In this document: positions 21,725 through 33,645 of the stretch, piece after piece
How the letters are laid out: each line of letters begins with the position of its first letter
How positions within the stretch are numbered: the first letter of the stretch is position 1
From: Dendrophyllia cribrosa
Taxonomy: Eukaryota > Cnidaria > Anthozoa > Scleractinia > Dendrophylliidae
Length of the DNA: 64,000 bases
NCBI GenBank assembly: GCA_024195265.1
Contig: JAJLRJ010000011.1
Coordinates: 19,962,666-20,026,665, forward strand
Direction: 5' to 3'
The notes under the pieces: model-generated
Seen by the model: only the letters and a program-made list of their open reading frames with translations
Told to the model about the DNA's origin: nothing
Database searches by the model: none
Made by a program: the position numbers and the translations under genes

Positions 21725-23707
21725 TCAACAAGCATTGATTTTATAATGTCCATACGCCAGTGTTTGGCATCCATTACTTAGAATGTGTCGTTTATCATCG
21801 TAAGGTGAAAGGCTTGTCTTCGTCAAAGTTACAGAATAGATCTGATGGTTCTCGCTCCTAATTTGATTCATCTGTGCCATCTGTGGACGTTTGTCAAATA
21901 GGCAGCTCTTATAATCCTGGTGGCGAATTTTCCTCTTTGTAGTATTCTTGGAGATACCCTTTGCTGTTTTCTTTTCCACTGGTTTGTTGTCTTCAGTGAA
22001 TAGGATGGAGTACATTTTGGGTCGAAGACCGATAAACTCAATTATTGGCAAGCCGTGAGTTTCGTCTTTCATTTTACCTAGGGTTTTCTTGTTTTGCGTA
22101 CTGTACAGAAAATGGTCAGGAGGGTACTCTGACGTGTCAAAACAATCCAGATCTTGAAGGAAATTCCGATACAGATCATCTGTGTGCACATCATAACACA
22201 GACTGTCGGTATCAGTAAAAAGAAGTTTACATTTAGCTCCATACTTTGAAACCATATAGTTGTAATGAAAGTCATACATAAGCACTTTCGACAAATCAAG
22301 TATAGTAAAACCAACGTAAATAGGGCGATTTAGGTACAACTTTGTCTTTCTCATGTTAACAGCGACCAGGTCTTCGGAGAAGATGCGGAAAGAATCAAAG
22401 GCAGGTGATGCGGTGAGCTTGGTGAGTTTCTCTGGCTTTGTCAGCAGCTTGACATTCACATGCTTTCGCAGGTTTTCCATAGTCTTGCCAAAGACAGCAT
22501 TGTTCATGAGTTTAAAGAAGTCTTTCTCAAAATCATTCGCTGCCATTTTACGTTTTGCTGTGTTGAAGTCAATGTAACTCTTCAGCCAAGTGCTTTGTGC
22601 AAAGCCTAATACTCTGTGAATCTTTGTCAACTTCATGCCAAGGTCTAGGTATAGTTTCAGGTTGCGGTAGTGGAGAATGTAACGATTTTTGTTGAAAAGA
22701 TTCGGCACTAACTTTGGGACCGATGCGCCGCCCAACTTTAGGTCTTCATTGAGTTGTTGACAGTAAGGAGACAGCAAGTTGGAAGTGACCTTCATTTTCT
22801 CAGGTGCTAGTGGATAATCTGAATGGAGGTCGTGAAGCTCTGGTGGGTACTCTAAATCCACATCAAGAATGTAACCCTCCTCGCAGTCATCAGCCACCTT
22901 CTGCACATCTAAATCTTCAATTTCTTTTTCTGAAAGCCAGAAAAAATCATGAGTCGGGAGAGGTTGACTCATGGCCCAACCATACAAGTTGTTGGCATCT
23001 AGGTACATGATATAGTTCTTATCTTGCGTTGAGTCATAGCCAGGGGCATATGGGTTATTTGCTTTGCTGTAGCGATTGCTGATCATGGAAACACCGCCAC
23101 GAATGCCCTCCTCTAGGAAAAGGTAGATATCAGGCTCAGTTATAAGTTCAAGTGCTACTTCGGTCATCTTGAGGCAGGCGGACCAGGCTAGACCAGGAGA
23201 AGTGTAGTAATGAGCGGGGTCCAGTCCATAGTAATTCAAACAGATGCTTCGGAAGTTTTCGAACACATGGGCCAATAAAAGCACATCTGAGAGAAGGTAA
23301 AGATCGTGGTAGTCGCCGAGATTTTGCATTTGAAAGGTCGTAAACACATTTTGCGCCTGCTGATAATCTTGGTCACTAATGTGCTCTTCAGTTAGTCGGC
23401 TGAAGAAGGTTTCTTTAGGAGGTAGCTGTTGTTCTTGAAATTTGTGCATATCATCCATATAATCGTACGGGTAAACCCCTTTTCTCAACAACAGAGGCAC
23501 TTTGTTTTCTTCAACGTAGCGCTTGAGAACGTGAAATTTGCCATCTCCTTCCTGAGACAAGTTACACACAAGTTTCTCTAATGACGCGTTCATAAACTGA
23601 TATGAATCAATAAAATCCAGGTGACCAATCGAGAAGGAAATGTACTTTTCCGTGTTGTTCGGGATGCAGTTAAGGGGTTTATTCTTAAACTTCTCAGCGC
23701 CTTGCAT
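21725..23707 (-). pseudogene. PolB C-terminal frame, left arm
   Basis: A 660-codon frame with the catalytic half of a DNA_pol_B_2-type polymerase: exonuclease II region (IDSYQFMNASLEKL, about 34), exonuclease III (YHDLYLLSDVLLL, about 131), palm motif A (YLDANNLYGWAMSQ, about 235), motif B (NNAVFGKTMEN, about 401) and motif C (FTDTDSL, about 497). All catalytic acidic residues are present. It has its own ATG, but the open frame extends a few codons upstream into the frame break, so it is the continuation of the adjacent frame rather than a separate gene. It differs from the right-arm copy by Phe versus Ser in the DH(F/S)LYSTQ segment. Confidence 0.88.
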
Positions 23708-23720
23708 GATGAGATGAGAG

Positions 23721-25574
23721 TCATACCCCCCTGAGATTATGAAAAATGACTGGTATTCGACCAGTAAATTGAAAGTTTAAGTTGCAAGAATTATGAGCCG
23801 CCCCTCTAAATCTGCCAGTGAGATGACAGTGATCACGCACTCTATCGGCTCCAAGCTCCTCTCTACAGATATGACAATGAGTGGCGCGTTGAAACTGCTG
23901 TTCCTCAGTAGGTGTCAGTTGCATGGGAACAATCTGTCTTAAGATGGCCTGAATTCTCTCCTCCTCTTGTTGTATAGACTCAAGAAACTTGTTCACAGCA
24001 TCTTCGCCTCGGTAGACTACAGGAGGTTTGCAGTAGTCAAGCCTCTCGGAGACTATGACATAAGAGAACCCGCATGCTTGGTGGTTCTGGAACTTTTCGG
24101 TCGATGATTTGCTGGGATCGGGTGAGACAGTGTGTATCTTGGTGGTCAAGCTCTCAAAATCCGCATAAATCACAAAGGGGACCCGGAGCTGCTTATGGAA
24201 ATCTTTAAACCGGAGAATCATGTTGTCGTCGCTCGGTAGTTCTATTCTCTGAGGCCCATGTTGACTGCAAAGAAGCCTGTGATCTTCTAAAAGCTGCTCT
24301 CGCACAAAACCGTGAAGACAGTGAGGACAGTAGAACATTTGACCTTCATATCGCGTTTGACTTGAAAGAAGTCGGTTGAGGTTTCGGACCAAGCAGTAAT
24401 GACGTTTTTCACCCAGAGAATAGAGCATTAAGTTGACGTGAACAGGATAGCGTTCCTTGCTTATGAAAACAGGAAATAATGCACCTTGCTCAAATCCAAA
24501 CACGTTAACAGCTATCTGGTTTTGCTTTTCAAATGTTGGAATTTTACTGACAGGCACCGGAAATTCTATACCCTCAAAGTTCAGTTCCTTTACGTGTGCT
24601 TGGTAATGATGAATCCGTTCAGGTTTAGATCTCCATGGAATTGGATGTAAAGCTGCCAACACGCTCCACATGAAGCACTTGTTGTCGCCATTCTTGATAT
24701 TAACAATCGCCTTTTTGTTCTTTAATTTCTTTGGCAGAGGGAGATAGCTCGATCCTTTCAGAGGCTTGTACTGAGCTACATTTAAATCTAGATGCAGTAT
24801 TTCTAATAACATCCAGCCACTTCCTTCTTTTTGATAAGTCGCAAAGGCGCTTAAAATCTTCTGGTTGACGTCGTTAAGCTGTTCCTCTATTTCATGTGCG
24901 TTGACTGTCGTCATGCATAAACTCCGAAAATGCGGTTCTGCGACCAGATCGGAACCATCCGCTTTTGGTTTCACGAACTTCACTTGAACGCTGACAAACC
25001 ACTTTATTCCTTTCTTAGCAGCAAGTTCTTGTTTCAAACGACAAAGGAGCGGCTTCTTCTTGCTATGTAGAAACAGCCTTAGATCGTTTTTCTCTTGAAT
25101 ACGAGGCTTTAACTTGAAGGTCTTCAAAGTACACTTAAACGCCGAGGAGAAATCGCAATGATCTTCTATGTTGTCGTCTTGCACAGCTTCATTTGCGGCT
25201 TGTGAGGGCATACTGTGCTCCACCTTGTCATCCAGTTTGATTTCTTTACTTGCTGGAGCGTTGCTATCCACCTCTATGGTACTAAGTTTTCGTTTCATGC
25301 CATTATCAAAGGCTGGCTGTTTCTCGACCTCGCATAGCTTTTGGTGTTCTAAGCACATATCTTGACGATAAAATTGACGACTGCAATGCTGACACTGGTG
25401 CGTCTTGTGTTGAGAATGTTTCTTCATATGCCGCTTTAAAATATCTTTTCGATTAAACGAATCGCCACACCGCTCACATTGAAAAGAACTGGCTCCGTGA
25501 ACTGCTTTCTTGTGTCGTGCCAGGTTAGTTTTCTGAGAGAACTGCTTCTCGCAAATATCGCATACGAAAGCCAT
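23721..25574 (-). pseudogene. Zinc-finger/PolB N-terminal frame, left arm
   Basis: A 617-codon frame forming the N-terminal half of a family-B DNA polymerase. Three C2H2-type fingers lie at residues 4-85 (CDICEKQF, CERCGDSF, CQHCSRQF). An acidic linker follows, then a conserved NIKNGDNKCFMWSVLAALH block near 300 and a CPHC...H...C finger near 425. The exonuclease I motif (YADFES, about 470) is followed by an HNH/endonuclease-VII-like region (CHIC...DHCHLTGRFRGAAH...C, about 568-600). The frame ends at a G6 run, 13 nt before the ATG of the second frame, where the polymerase would normally continue. In protein-primed elements this enzyme copies the element's linear DNA. One residue differs from the right-arm copy (Ser versus Thr, about residue 143). 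It is called a pseudogene because of the frame break. Confidence 0.85.
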
Positions 25575-25874
25575 CCTATATTATTAATAACTGACTTTGC
25601 TATCCGCTTACTTTTGATCCACACTCTTCGAAAGCTTGTTTCGAAATAAATCATGGTTGTACAAGAGTCAAATTTATTTGCGTCCTAAACAATGCTATTG
25701 TGAAATCCCTCTCTTCATTGGTTGGTTAAAGAAACCATTGTGACGTCACTGTGACAAGCCTGGGCATGTTTGGAGAACTCGACGACATCTAAAATGCAAC
25801 TGTCAGCAGAATATGGCGCTTTTGACGGTTTTGGCATATTTGGCCTGGCTTTGGCTTTATTGGCCTGTCTTTGG

Positions 25875-25875
<1 letters not shown>

Positions 25876-25917
<42 letters not shown>
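25876..25917 (+). repeat. T42 homopolymer upstream of the left polymerase gene
   Basis: Flanked by several TTGGCC/TTTGGC units. The mirror copy in the right arm is A41 (29,389-29,429). It lies about 300 bp upstream of the polymerase start codon. Confidence 0.85.
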
Positions 25918-25918
<1 letters not shown>

Positions 25919-26029
25919 GCCTGGTTTTGGCCTGTTTGATCGTCAATATATACAGAAAAAATTGTTACACAAATGTCATTTGTGTCTTGTCGTCTAACTG
26001 TAAACATGGTCTACAAAAGAGTTTGTAAA

Positions 26030-26600
26030 GAATATCCGAGGTCTACTTTAGCTTGCCCCGTCAGTAAAGTATGACGTAATGGTCATAAATACAGCAGTTT
26101 TGTACGCGTGTTTGCTTTCTTCTAATATTTTTTTTTTTGTGTGTGTGTGTGTGTGTTTTGTATTGTCAGCAAAATAATGGTATTATAGAATTTTATTATG
26201 AAAGCGGGACGTCTGCACTAATTAAAAAAGTTGTAGGTTCATTGTCACTTCTATCAACAACTTTAACATCCTAATAAATCGTTTCTAATTTTCTCTAGTA
26301 AGTGATTGGTTTAAAAGGGGTTTTTGATCGATTTCATGTCATAAGTTCAATTCGATTCCTAATTTATGATGTGTTAATCTCAGTAGATGTATTGACTGAA
26401 TTAAGTATATGCGTATCTACCTTCTGTACATAACACCCATGGGAGCGCTCTGTTTTGGCGCAAATGCAAATAAACAACACTGTTTCAAGGTTTGTAGTTT
26501 AGATTACCGCATAAGGAAAGAACACTCAGACAGTTATCATTTCCACTTTATTTAATATGTTCATCAACGTTCCAAAGGTAGTTAAAAGGTAGAATTATAT
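26030..26600 (+). repeat. Direct repeat A2, left arm
   Basis: Second copy of A1 on the other side of the polymerase gene. Differences include a longer (GT)n run and a shorter T-run before ATCGATTTC. It passes without a break into the partial copy A3. Confidence 0.85.
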
Positions 26601-26629
26601 TATAAAAGCGGAAAAGTTGTAGGTTCAAA

Positions 26630-26712
26630 AGTGACATCGTCGCCGTACGTAGACAATAGGATTAGAGGGCCTATTCAAGCTTGTCCGAGTCAGTAAAGTG
26701 TGATGTAGGAGT
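26630..26712 (+). repeat. Partial direct repeat A3, left arm
   Basis: Matches about 80 bp at the start of A1: TGACATCRTCG, ACAATAGG.CTAGA.GGCCT, AAGCTTG and GTCAGTAAAGT. It is truncated afterwards. Confidence 0.75.
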
Positions 26713-27495
26713 TAAAAAATACAACATCCAAACAAGACATCGAGACCTAAACCTCCTCTGACGACGGACGAATATGTCCCTTTTTGTCCCTTTTGTCCCT
26801 TCTATCCCCCACAAATAATAAGGAAATCAAGAACAAAATGTTCAAATGAAATAACTTTACGGACGTAGTACGAATTGATGAAGTAATGGAGGGCACCTAA
26901 AACGAGGGGGAAATAGGAAAACAAACTGCGTGTTCAAACGTCAAACTTTTAATTATACGAACATACACCGAACTAAATTTTGCATGAAAAATTAGCACAT
27001 CATTGTTCAATGAGTTACGACACAATGAGATTTCAACAAAGCGTAATACCCATAGGATTTATCTCAACTTGAACCTATGCTGAATTGTCCTATGCTTTAC
27101 AGATGACAATGGCCGAAAAAAAAATAAAATAAACAAAGCAACCATTTTCATCCACGTGTTAAAACAATAAAACCACACTTTGTTTAAGTTCAAACTATAT
27201 TTATTGATAACAAACACATTAAGGTAATATTAAGTCATTACGTCAACAAAAGCTGTTTTTTTTTATTTAGAACAACTCAAATTCATGTACTCCACAAATG
27301 ATAAGGAAATCAAGAACAAAATAATAGAATGAAATAACTTGTCGGACGCAGCGCGAATTCATTATAAGACCAGCCCCTTGGAGCAGCTCATTGTAACTCA
27401 GAGCAACTCAGAGCAACTCAGAGCATTTGAAGTCAATGAGAAACTCGTAGCACCGAGAAAAGTTCCCCTGTTGTTTAAGCATGGTCGTGAAGTGA

Positions 27496-27810
27496 CAACT
27501 CAGAGTTACTCAGAGCAAGAATTGCTCTGAGTTACTGAGTTACTCTGAGTAACTCTGAGTTGCTCAGAGTTGTGCACTCAATTGCTCTTAGTAACTCTGT
27601 GTTACTCTGAGTTGCTCTGTGTTACTCTGAGTTGCTCTGTGTTACAGTGAGTTGCTTTGTCCTGTTGTTTTAGAATGGTCGAATAAAGTCGCCCTGTTGT
27701 TTTAACATGGTCGAATAAAGTCACCCTCATGTTTTGACAAGGTCGAGAAAAGTCACCCTCATGTTTTGACAAGGTCGAGAAAAGTCGCCCAAGTGCTACG
27801 AGTTTCTCAC
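27496..27810. repeat. Central 315-bp spacer of the palindrome
   Basis: It is not symmetric. The left half consists of 10-11 bp repeats of the type GAGTTACTCT and GAGTTGCTCT. The right half has four degenerate 33-36 bp units sharing GGTCGA(G/A)(A/T)AAAGTC(G/A)CCCT. Both motif types also occur at the arm tips, so the spacer looks like an expanded or incompletely duplicated version of the inner arm end. Confidence 0.8.
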
Positions 27811-28593
27811 TCACTTCACGACCATGCTTAAACAACAGGGGAACTTTTCTCGGTGCTACGAGTTTCTCATTGACTTCAAATGCTCTGAGTTGCTCTGAGT
27901 TGCTCTGAGTTACAATGAGCTGCTCCAAGGGGCTGGTCTTATAATGAATTCGCGCTGCGTCCGACAAGTTATTTCATTCTATTATTTTGTTCTTGATTTC
28001 CTTATCATTTGTGGAGTACATGAATTTGAGTTGTTCTAAATAAAAAAAAACAGCTTTTGTTGACGTAATGACTTAATATTACCTTAATGTGTTTGTTATC
28101 AATAAATATAGTTTGAACTTAAACAAAGTGTGGTTTTATTGTTTTAACACGTGGATGAAAATGGTTGCTTTGTTTATTTTATTTTTTTTTCGGCCATTGT
28201 CATCTGTAAAGCATAGGACAATTCAGCATAGGTTCAAGTTGAGATAAATCCTATGGGTATTACGCTTTGTTGAAATCTCATTGTGTCGTAACTCATTGAA
28301 CAATGATGTGCTAATTTTTCATGCAAAATTTAGTTCGGTGTATGTTCGTATAATTAAAAGTTTGACGTTTGAACACGCAGTTTGTTTTCCTATTTCCCCC
28401 TCGTTTTAGGTGCCCTCCATTACTTCATCAATTCGTACTACGTCCGTAAAGTTATTTCATTTGAACATTTTGTTCTTGATTTCCTTATTATTTGTGGGGG
28501 ATAGAAGGGACAAAAGGGACAAAAAGGGACATATTCGTCCGTCGTCAGAGGAGGTTTAGGTCTCGATGTCTTGTTTGGATGTTGTATTTTTTA

Positions 28594-28676
28594 ACTCCTA
28601 CATCACACTTTACTGACTCGGACAAGCTTGAATAGGCCCTCTAATCCTATTGTCTACGTACGGCGACGATGTCACT
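28594..28676 (-). repeat. Partial direct repeat A3, right arm
   Basis: Mirror image of the left-arm A3, starting after TACATCACACTTTACTGACTCGG. Confidence 0.75.
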
Positions 28677-28705
28677 TTTGAACCTACAACTTTTCCGCTT
28701 TTATA

Positions 28706-29276
28706 ATATAATTCTACCTTTTAACTACCTTTGGAACGTTGATGAACATATTAAATAAAGTGGAAATGATAACTGTCTGAGTGTTCTTTCCTTATGCGGT
28801 AATCTAAACTACAAACCTTGAAACAGTGTTGTTTATTTGCATTTGCGCCAAAACAGAGCGCTCCCATGGGTGTTATGTACAGAAGGTAGATACGCATATA
28901 CTTAATTCAGTCAATACATCTACTGAGATTAACACATCATAAATTAGGAATCGAATTGAACTTATGACATGAAATCGATCAAAAACCCCTTTTAAACCAA
29001 TCACTTACTAGAGAAAATTAGAAACGATTTATTAGGATGTTAAAGTTGTTGATAGAAGTGACAATGAACCTACAACTTTTTTAATTAGTGCAGACGTCCC
29101 GCTTTCATAATAAAATTCTATAATACCATTATTTTGCTGACAATACAAAACACACACACACACACACAAAAAAAAAAATATTAGAAGAAAGCAAACACGC
29201 GTACAAAACTGCTGTATTTATGACCATTACGTCATACTTTACTGACGGGGCAAGCTAAAGTAGACCTCGGATATTC
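28706..29276 (-). repeat. Direct repeat A2, right arm
   Basis: Mirror image of the left-arm A2, including the longer (CA)n run. Confidence 0.85.
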
Positions 29277-29387
29277 TTTACAAACTCTTTTGTAGACCAT
29301 GTTTACAGTTAGACGACAAGACACAAATGACATTTGTGTAACAATTTTTTCTGTATATATTGACGATCAAACAGGCCAAAACCAGGC

Positions 29388-29388
<1 letters not shown>

Positions 29389-29429
<41 letters not shown>
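29389..29429 (+). repeat. A41 homopolymer upstream of the right polymerase gene
   Basis: Right-arm counterpart of T42, flanked by GGCCAAA units. The one-base length difference is one of the few differences between the arms. Confidence 0.85.
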
Positions 29430-29430
<1 letters not shown>

Positions 29431-29730
29431 CCAAAGACAGGCCAATAAAGCCAAAGCCAGGCCAAATATGCCAAAACCGTCAAAAGCGCCATATTCTGCT
29501 GACAGTTGCATTTTAGATGTCGTCGAGTTCTCCAAACATGCCCAGGCTTGTCACAGTGACGTCACAATGGTTTCTTTAACCAACCAATGAAGAGAGGGAT
29601 TTCACAATAGCATTGTTTAGGACGCAAATAAATTTGACTCTTGTACAACCATGATTTATTTCGAAACAAGCTTTCGAAGAGTGTGGATCAAAAGTAAGCG
29701 GATAGCAAAGTCAGTTATTAATAATATAGG

Positions 29731-31584
29731 ATGGCTTTCGTATGCGATATTTGCGAGAAGCAGTTCTCTCAGAAAACTAACCTGGCACGACACAAGAAAG
29801 CAGTTCACGGAGCCAGTTCTTTTCAATGTGAGCGGTGTGGCGATTCGTTTAATCGAAAAGATATTTTAAAGCGGCATATGAAGAAACATTCTCAACACAA
29901 GACGCACCAGTGTCAGCATTGCAGTCGTCAATTTTATCGTCAAGATATGTGCTTAGAACACCAAAAGCTATGCGAGGTCGAGAAACAGCCAGCCTTTGAT
30001 AATGGCATGAAACGAAAACTTAGTACCATAGAGGTGGATAGCAACGCTCCAGCAAGTAAAGAAATCAAACTGGATGACAAGGTGGAGCACAGTATGCCCT
30101 CACAAGCCGCAAATGAAGCTGTGCAAGACGACAACATAGAAGATCATTGCGATTTCACCTCGGCGTTTAAGTGTACTTTGAAGACCTTCAAGTTAAAGCC
30201 TCGTATTCAAGAGAAAAACGATCTAAGGCTGTTTCTACATAGCAAGAAGAAGCCGCTCCTTTGTCGTTTGAAACAAGAACTTGCTGCTAAGAAAGGAATA
30301 AAGTGGTTTGTCAGCGTTCAAGTGAAGTTCGTGAAACCAAAAGCGGATGGTTCCGATCTGGTCGCAGAACCGCATTTTCGGAGTTTATGCATGACGACAG
30401 TCAACGCACATGAAATAGAGGAACAGCTTAACGACGTCAACCAGAAGATTTTAAGCGCCTTTGCGACTTATCAAAAAGAAGGAAGTGGCTGGATGTTATT
30501 AGAAATACTGCATCTAGATTTAAATGTAGCTCAGTACAAGCCTCTGAAAGGATCGAGCTATCTCCCTCTGCCAAAGAAATTAAAGAACAAAAAGGCGATT
30601 GTTAATATCAAGAATGGCGACAACAAGTGCTTCATGTGGAGCGTGTTGGCAGCTTTACATCCAATTCCATGGAGATCTAAACCTGAACGGATTCATCATT
30701 ACCAAGCACACGTAAAGGAACTGAACTTTGAGGGTATAGAATTTCCGGTGCCTGTCAGTAAAATTCCAACATTTGAAAAGCAAAACCAGATAGCTGTTAA
30801 CGTGTTTGGATTTGAGCAAGGTGCATTATTTCCTGTTTTCATAAGCAAGGAACGCTATCCTGTTCACGTCAACTTAATGCTCTATTCTCTGGGTGAAAAA
30901 CGTCATTACTGCTTGGTCCGAAACCTCAACCGACTTCTTTCAAGTCAAACGCGATATGAAGGTCAAATGTTCTACTGTCCTCACTGTCTTCACGGTTTTG
31001 TGCGAGAGCAGCTTTTAGAAGATCACAGGCTTCTTTGCAGTCAACATGGGCCTCAGAGAATAGAACTACCGAGCGACGACAACATGATTCTCCGGTTTAA
31101 AGATTTCCATAAGCAGCTCCGGGTCCCCTTTGTGATTTATGCGGATTTTGAGAGCTTGACCACCAAGATACACACTGTCTCACCCGATCCCAGCAAATCA
31201 TCGACCGAAAAGTTCCAGAACCACCAAGCATGCGGGTTCTCTTATGTCATAGTCTCCGAGAGGCTTGACTACTGCAAACCTCCTGTAGTCTACCGAGGCG
31301 AAGATGCTGTGAACAAGTTTCTTGAGTCTATACAACAAGAGGAGGAGAGAATTCAGGCCATCTTAAGACAGATTGTTCCCATGCAACTGACACCTACTGA
31401 GGAACAGCAGTTTCAACGCGCCACTCATTGTCATATCTGTAGAGAGGAGCTTGGAGCCGATAGAGTGCGTGATCACTGTCATCTCACTGGCAGATTTAGA
31501 GGGGCGGCTCATAATTCTTGCAACTTAAACTTTCAATTTACTGGTCGAATACCAGTCATTTTTCATAATCTCAGGGGGGTATGA
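29731..31584 (+). pseudogene. Zinc-finger/PolB N-terminal frame, right arm
   Basis: Mirror copy of the left-arm frame: three C2H2 fingers, the DNKCFMW block, a CPHC finger, YADFES (exonuclease I) and a DHCHLTGRFRG endonuclease-VII-like segment, 617 codons. It ends at the same G6 run (31,574-31,579) as the left copy. Thr replaces Ser at about residue 143. The upstream sequence GGATGG at the start is identical in both arms. Confidence 0.85.
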
Positions 31585-31597
31585 CTCTCATCTCATC

Positions 31598-33580
31598 ATG
31601 CAAGGCGCTGAGAAGTTTAAGAATAAACCCCTTAACTGCATCCCGAACAACACGGAAAAGTACATTTCCTTCTCGATTGGTCACCTGGATTTTATTGATT
31701 CATATCAGTTTATGAACGCGTCATTAGAGAAACTTGTGTGTAACTTGTCTCAGGAAGGAGATGGCAAATTTCACGTTCTCAAGCGCTACGTTGAAGAAAA
31801 CAAAGTGCCTCTGTTGTTGAGAAAAGGGGTTTACCCGTACGATTATATGGATGATATGCACAAATTTCAAGAACAACAGCTACCTCCTAAAGAAACCTTC
31901 TTCAGCCGACTAACTGAAGAGCACATTAGTGACCAAGATTATCAGCAGGCGCAAAATGTGTTTACGACCTTTCAAATGCAAAATCTCGGCGACTACCACG
32001 ATCTTTACCTTCTCTCAGATGTGCTTTTATTGGCCCATGTGTTCGAAAACTTCCGAAGCATCTGTTTGAATTACTATGGACTGGACCCCGCTCATTACTA
32101 CACTTCTCCTGGTCTAGCCTGGTCCGCCTGCCTCAAGATGACCGAAGTAGCACTTGAACTTATAACTGAGCCTGATATCTACCTTTTCCTAGAGGAGGGC
32201 ATTCGTGGCGGTGTTTCCATGATCAGCAATCGCTACAGCAAAGCAAATAACCCATATGCCCCTGGCTATGACTCAACGCAAGATAAGAACTATATCATGT
32301 ACCTAGATGCCAACAACTTGTATGGTTGGGCCATGAGTCAACCTCTCCCGACTCATGATTTTTTCTGGCTTTCAGAAAAAGAAATTGAAGATTTAGATGT
32401 GCAGAAGGTGGCTGATGACTGCGAGGAGGGTTACATTCTTGATGTGGATTTAGAGTACCCACCAGAGCTTCACGACCTCCATTCAGATTATCCACTAGCA
32501 CCTGAGAAAATGAAGGTCACTTCCAACTTGCTGTCTCCTTACTGTCAACAACTCAATGAAGACCTAAAGTTGGGCGGCGCATCGGTCCCAAAGTTAGTGC
32601 CGAATCTTTTCAACAAAAATCGTTACATTCTCCACTACCGCAACCTGAAACTATACCTAGACCTTGGCATGAAGTTGACAAAGATTCACAGAGTATTAGG
32701 CTTTGCACAAAGCACTTGGCTGAAGAGTTACATTGACTTCAACACAGCAAAACGTAAAATGGCAGCGAATGATTTTGAGAAAGACTTCTTTAAACTCATG
32801 AACAATGCTGTCTTTGGCAAGACTATGGAAAACCTGCGAAAGCATGTGAATGTCAAGCTGCTGACAAAGCCAGAGAAACTCACCAAGCTCACCGCATCAC
32901 CTGCCTTTGATTCTTTCCGCATCTTCTCCGAAGACCTGGTCGCTGTTAACATGAGAAAGACAAAGTTGTACCTAAATCGCCCTATTTACGTTGGTTTTAC
33001 TATACTTGATTTGTCGAAAGTGCTTATGTATGACTTTCATTACAACTATATGGTTTCAAAGTATGGAGCTAAATGTAAACTTCTTTTTACTGATACCGAC
33101 AGTCTGTGTTATGATGTGCACACAGATGATCTGTATCGGAATTTCCTTCAAGATCTGGATTGTTTTGACACGTCAGAGTACCCTCCTGACCATTCTCTGT
33201 ACAGTACGCAAAACAAGAAAACCCTAGGTAAAATGAAAGACGAAACTCACGGCTTGCCAATAATTGAGTTTATCGGTCTTCGACCCAAAATGTACTCCAT
33301 CCTATTCACTGAAGACAACAAACCAGTGGAAAAGAAAACAGCAAAGGGTATCTCCAAGAATACTACAAAGAGGAAAATTCGCCACCAGGATTATAAGAGC
33401 TGCCTATTTGACAAACGTCCACAGATGGCACAGATGAATCAAATTAGGAGCGAGAACCATCAGATCTATTCTGTAACTTTGACGAAGACAAGCCTTTCAC
33501 CTTACGATGATAAACGACACATTCTAAGTAATGGATGCCAAACACTGGCGTATGGACATTATAAAATCAATGCTTGTTGA
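31598..33580 (+). pseudogene. PolB C-terminal frame, right arm
   Basis: Mirror copy of the left-arm frame, 660 codons with exonuclease II and III and palm motifs A, B and C (LYG, NAVFGK, DTDS) intact. A run of 11 A lies about 10 bp after the stop and no obvious AATAAA precedes it. An ATAAATAC-type site occurs further on at about 33,690. Confidence 0.88.
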
Positions 33581-33645
33581 GTCCTTTAAGAAAAAAAAAA
33601 ATGTGTGTAGCTGTATGTAAATATCACTCGGAACTTTAGATTTGT

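Larger units (their letters stand above)
20978..27495. repeat. Left arm of the palindrome
   Basis: Order from outside in: terminal AGTAGTATACAG, three GCGGATC units, direct repeat A1, polymerase gene (leftward), T42 tract, direct repeat A2, partial repeat A3, a unique stretch, then GAGCAACTCA repeats next to the centre. Positions pair with the right arm as x and about 55,306 minus x. Confidence 0.92.

Noticed and set aside
25770..26028. Poly-Phe and poly-Lys frames around the T42/A41 tracts
   Set aside because: Artefacts of the homopolymer; the ends show no domain and the two frames on opposite strands mirror each other.
21082..26600. Interpretation of the palindrome arm as an LTR retrotransposon
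   Set aside because: Direct repeats flank the gene, but it is a family-B DNA polymerase without reverse transcriptase, protease, primer site or polypurine tract. The repeats themselves have no target duplication.
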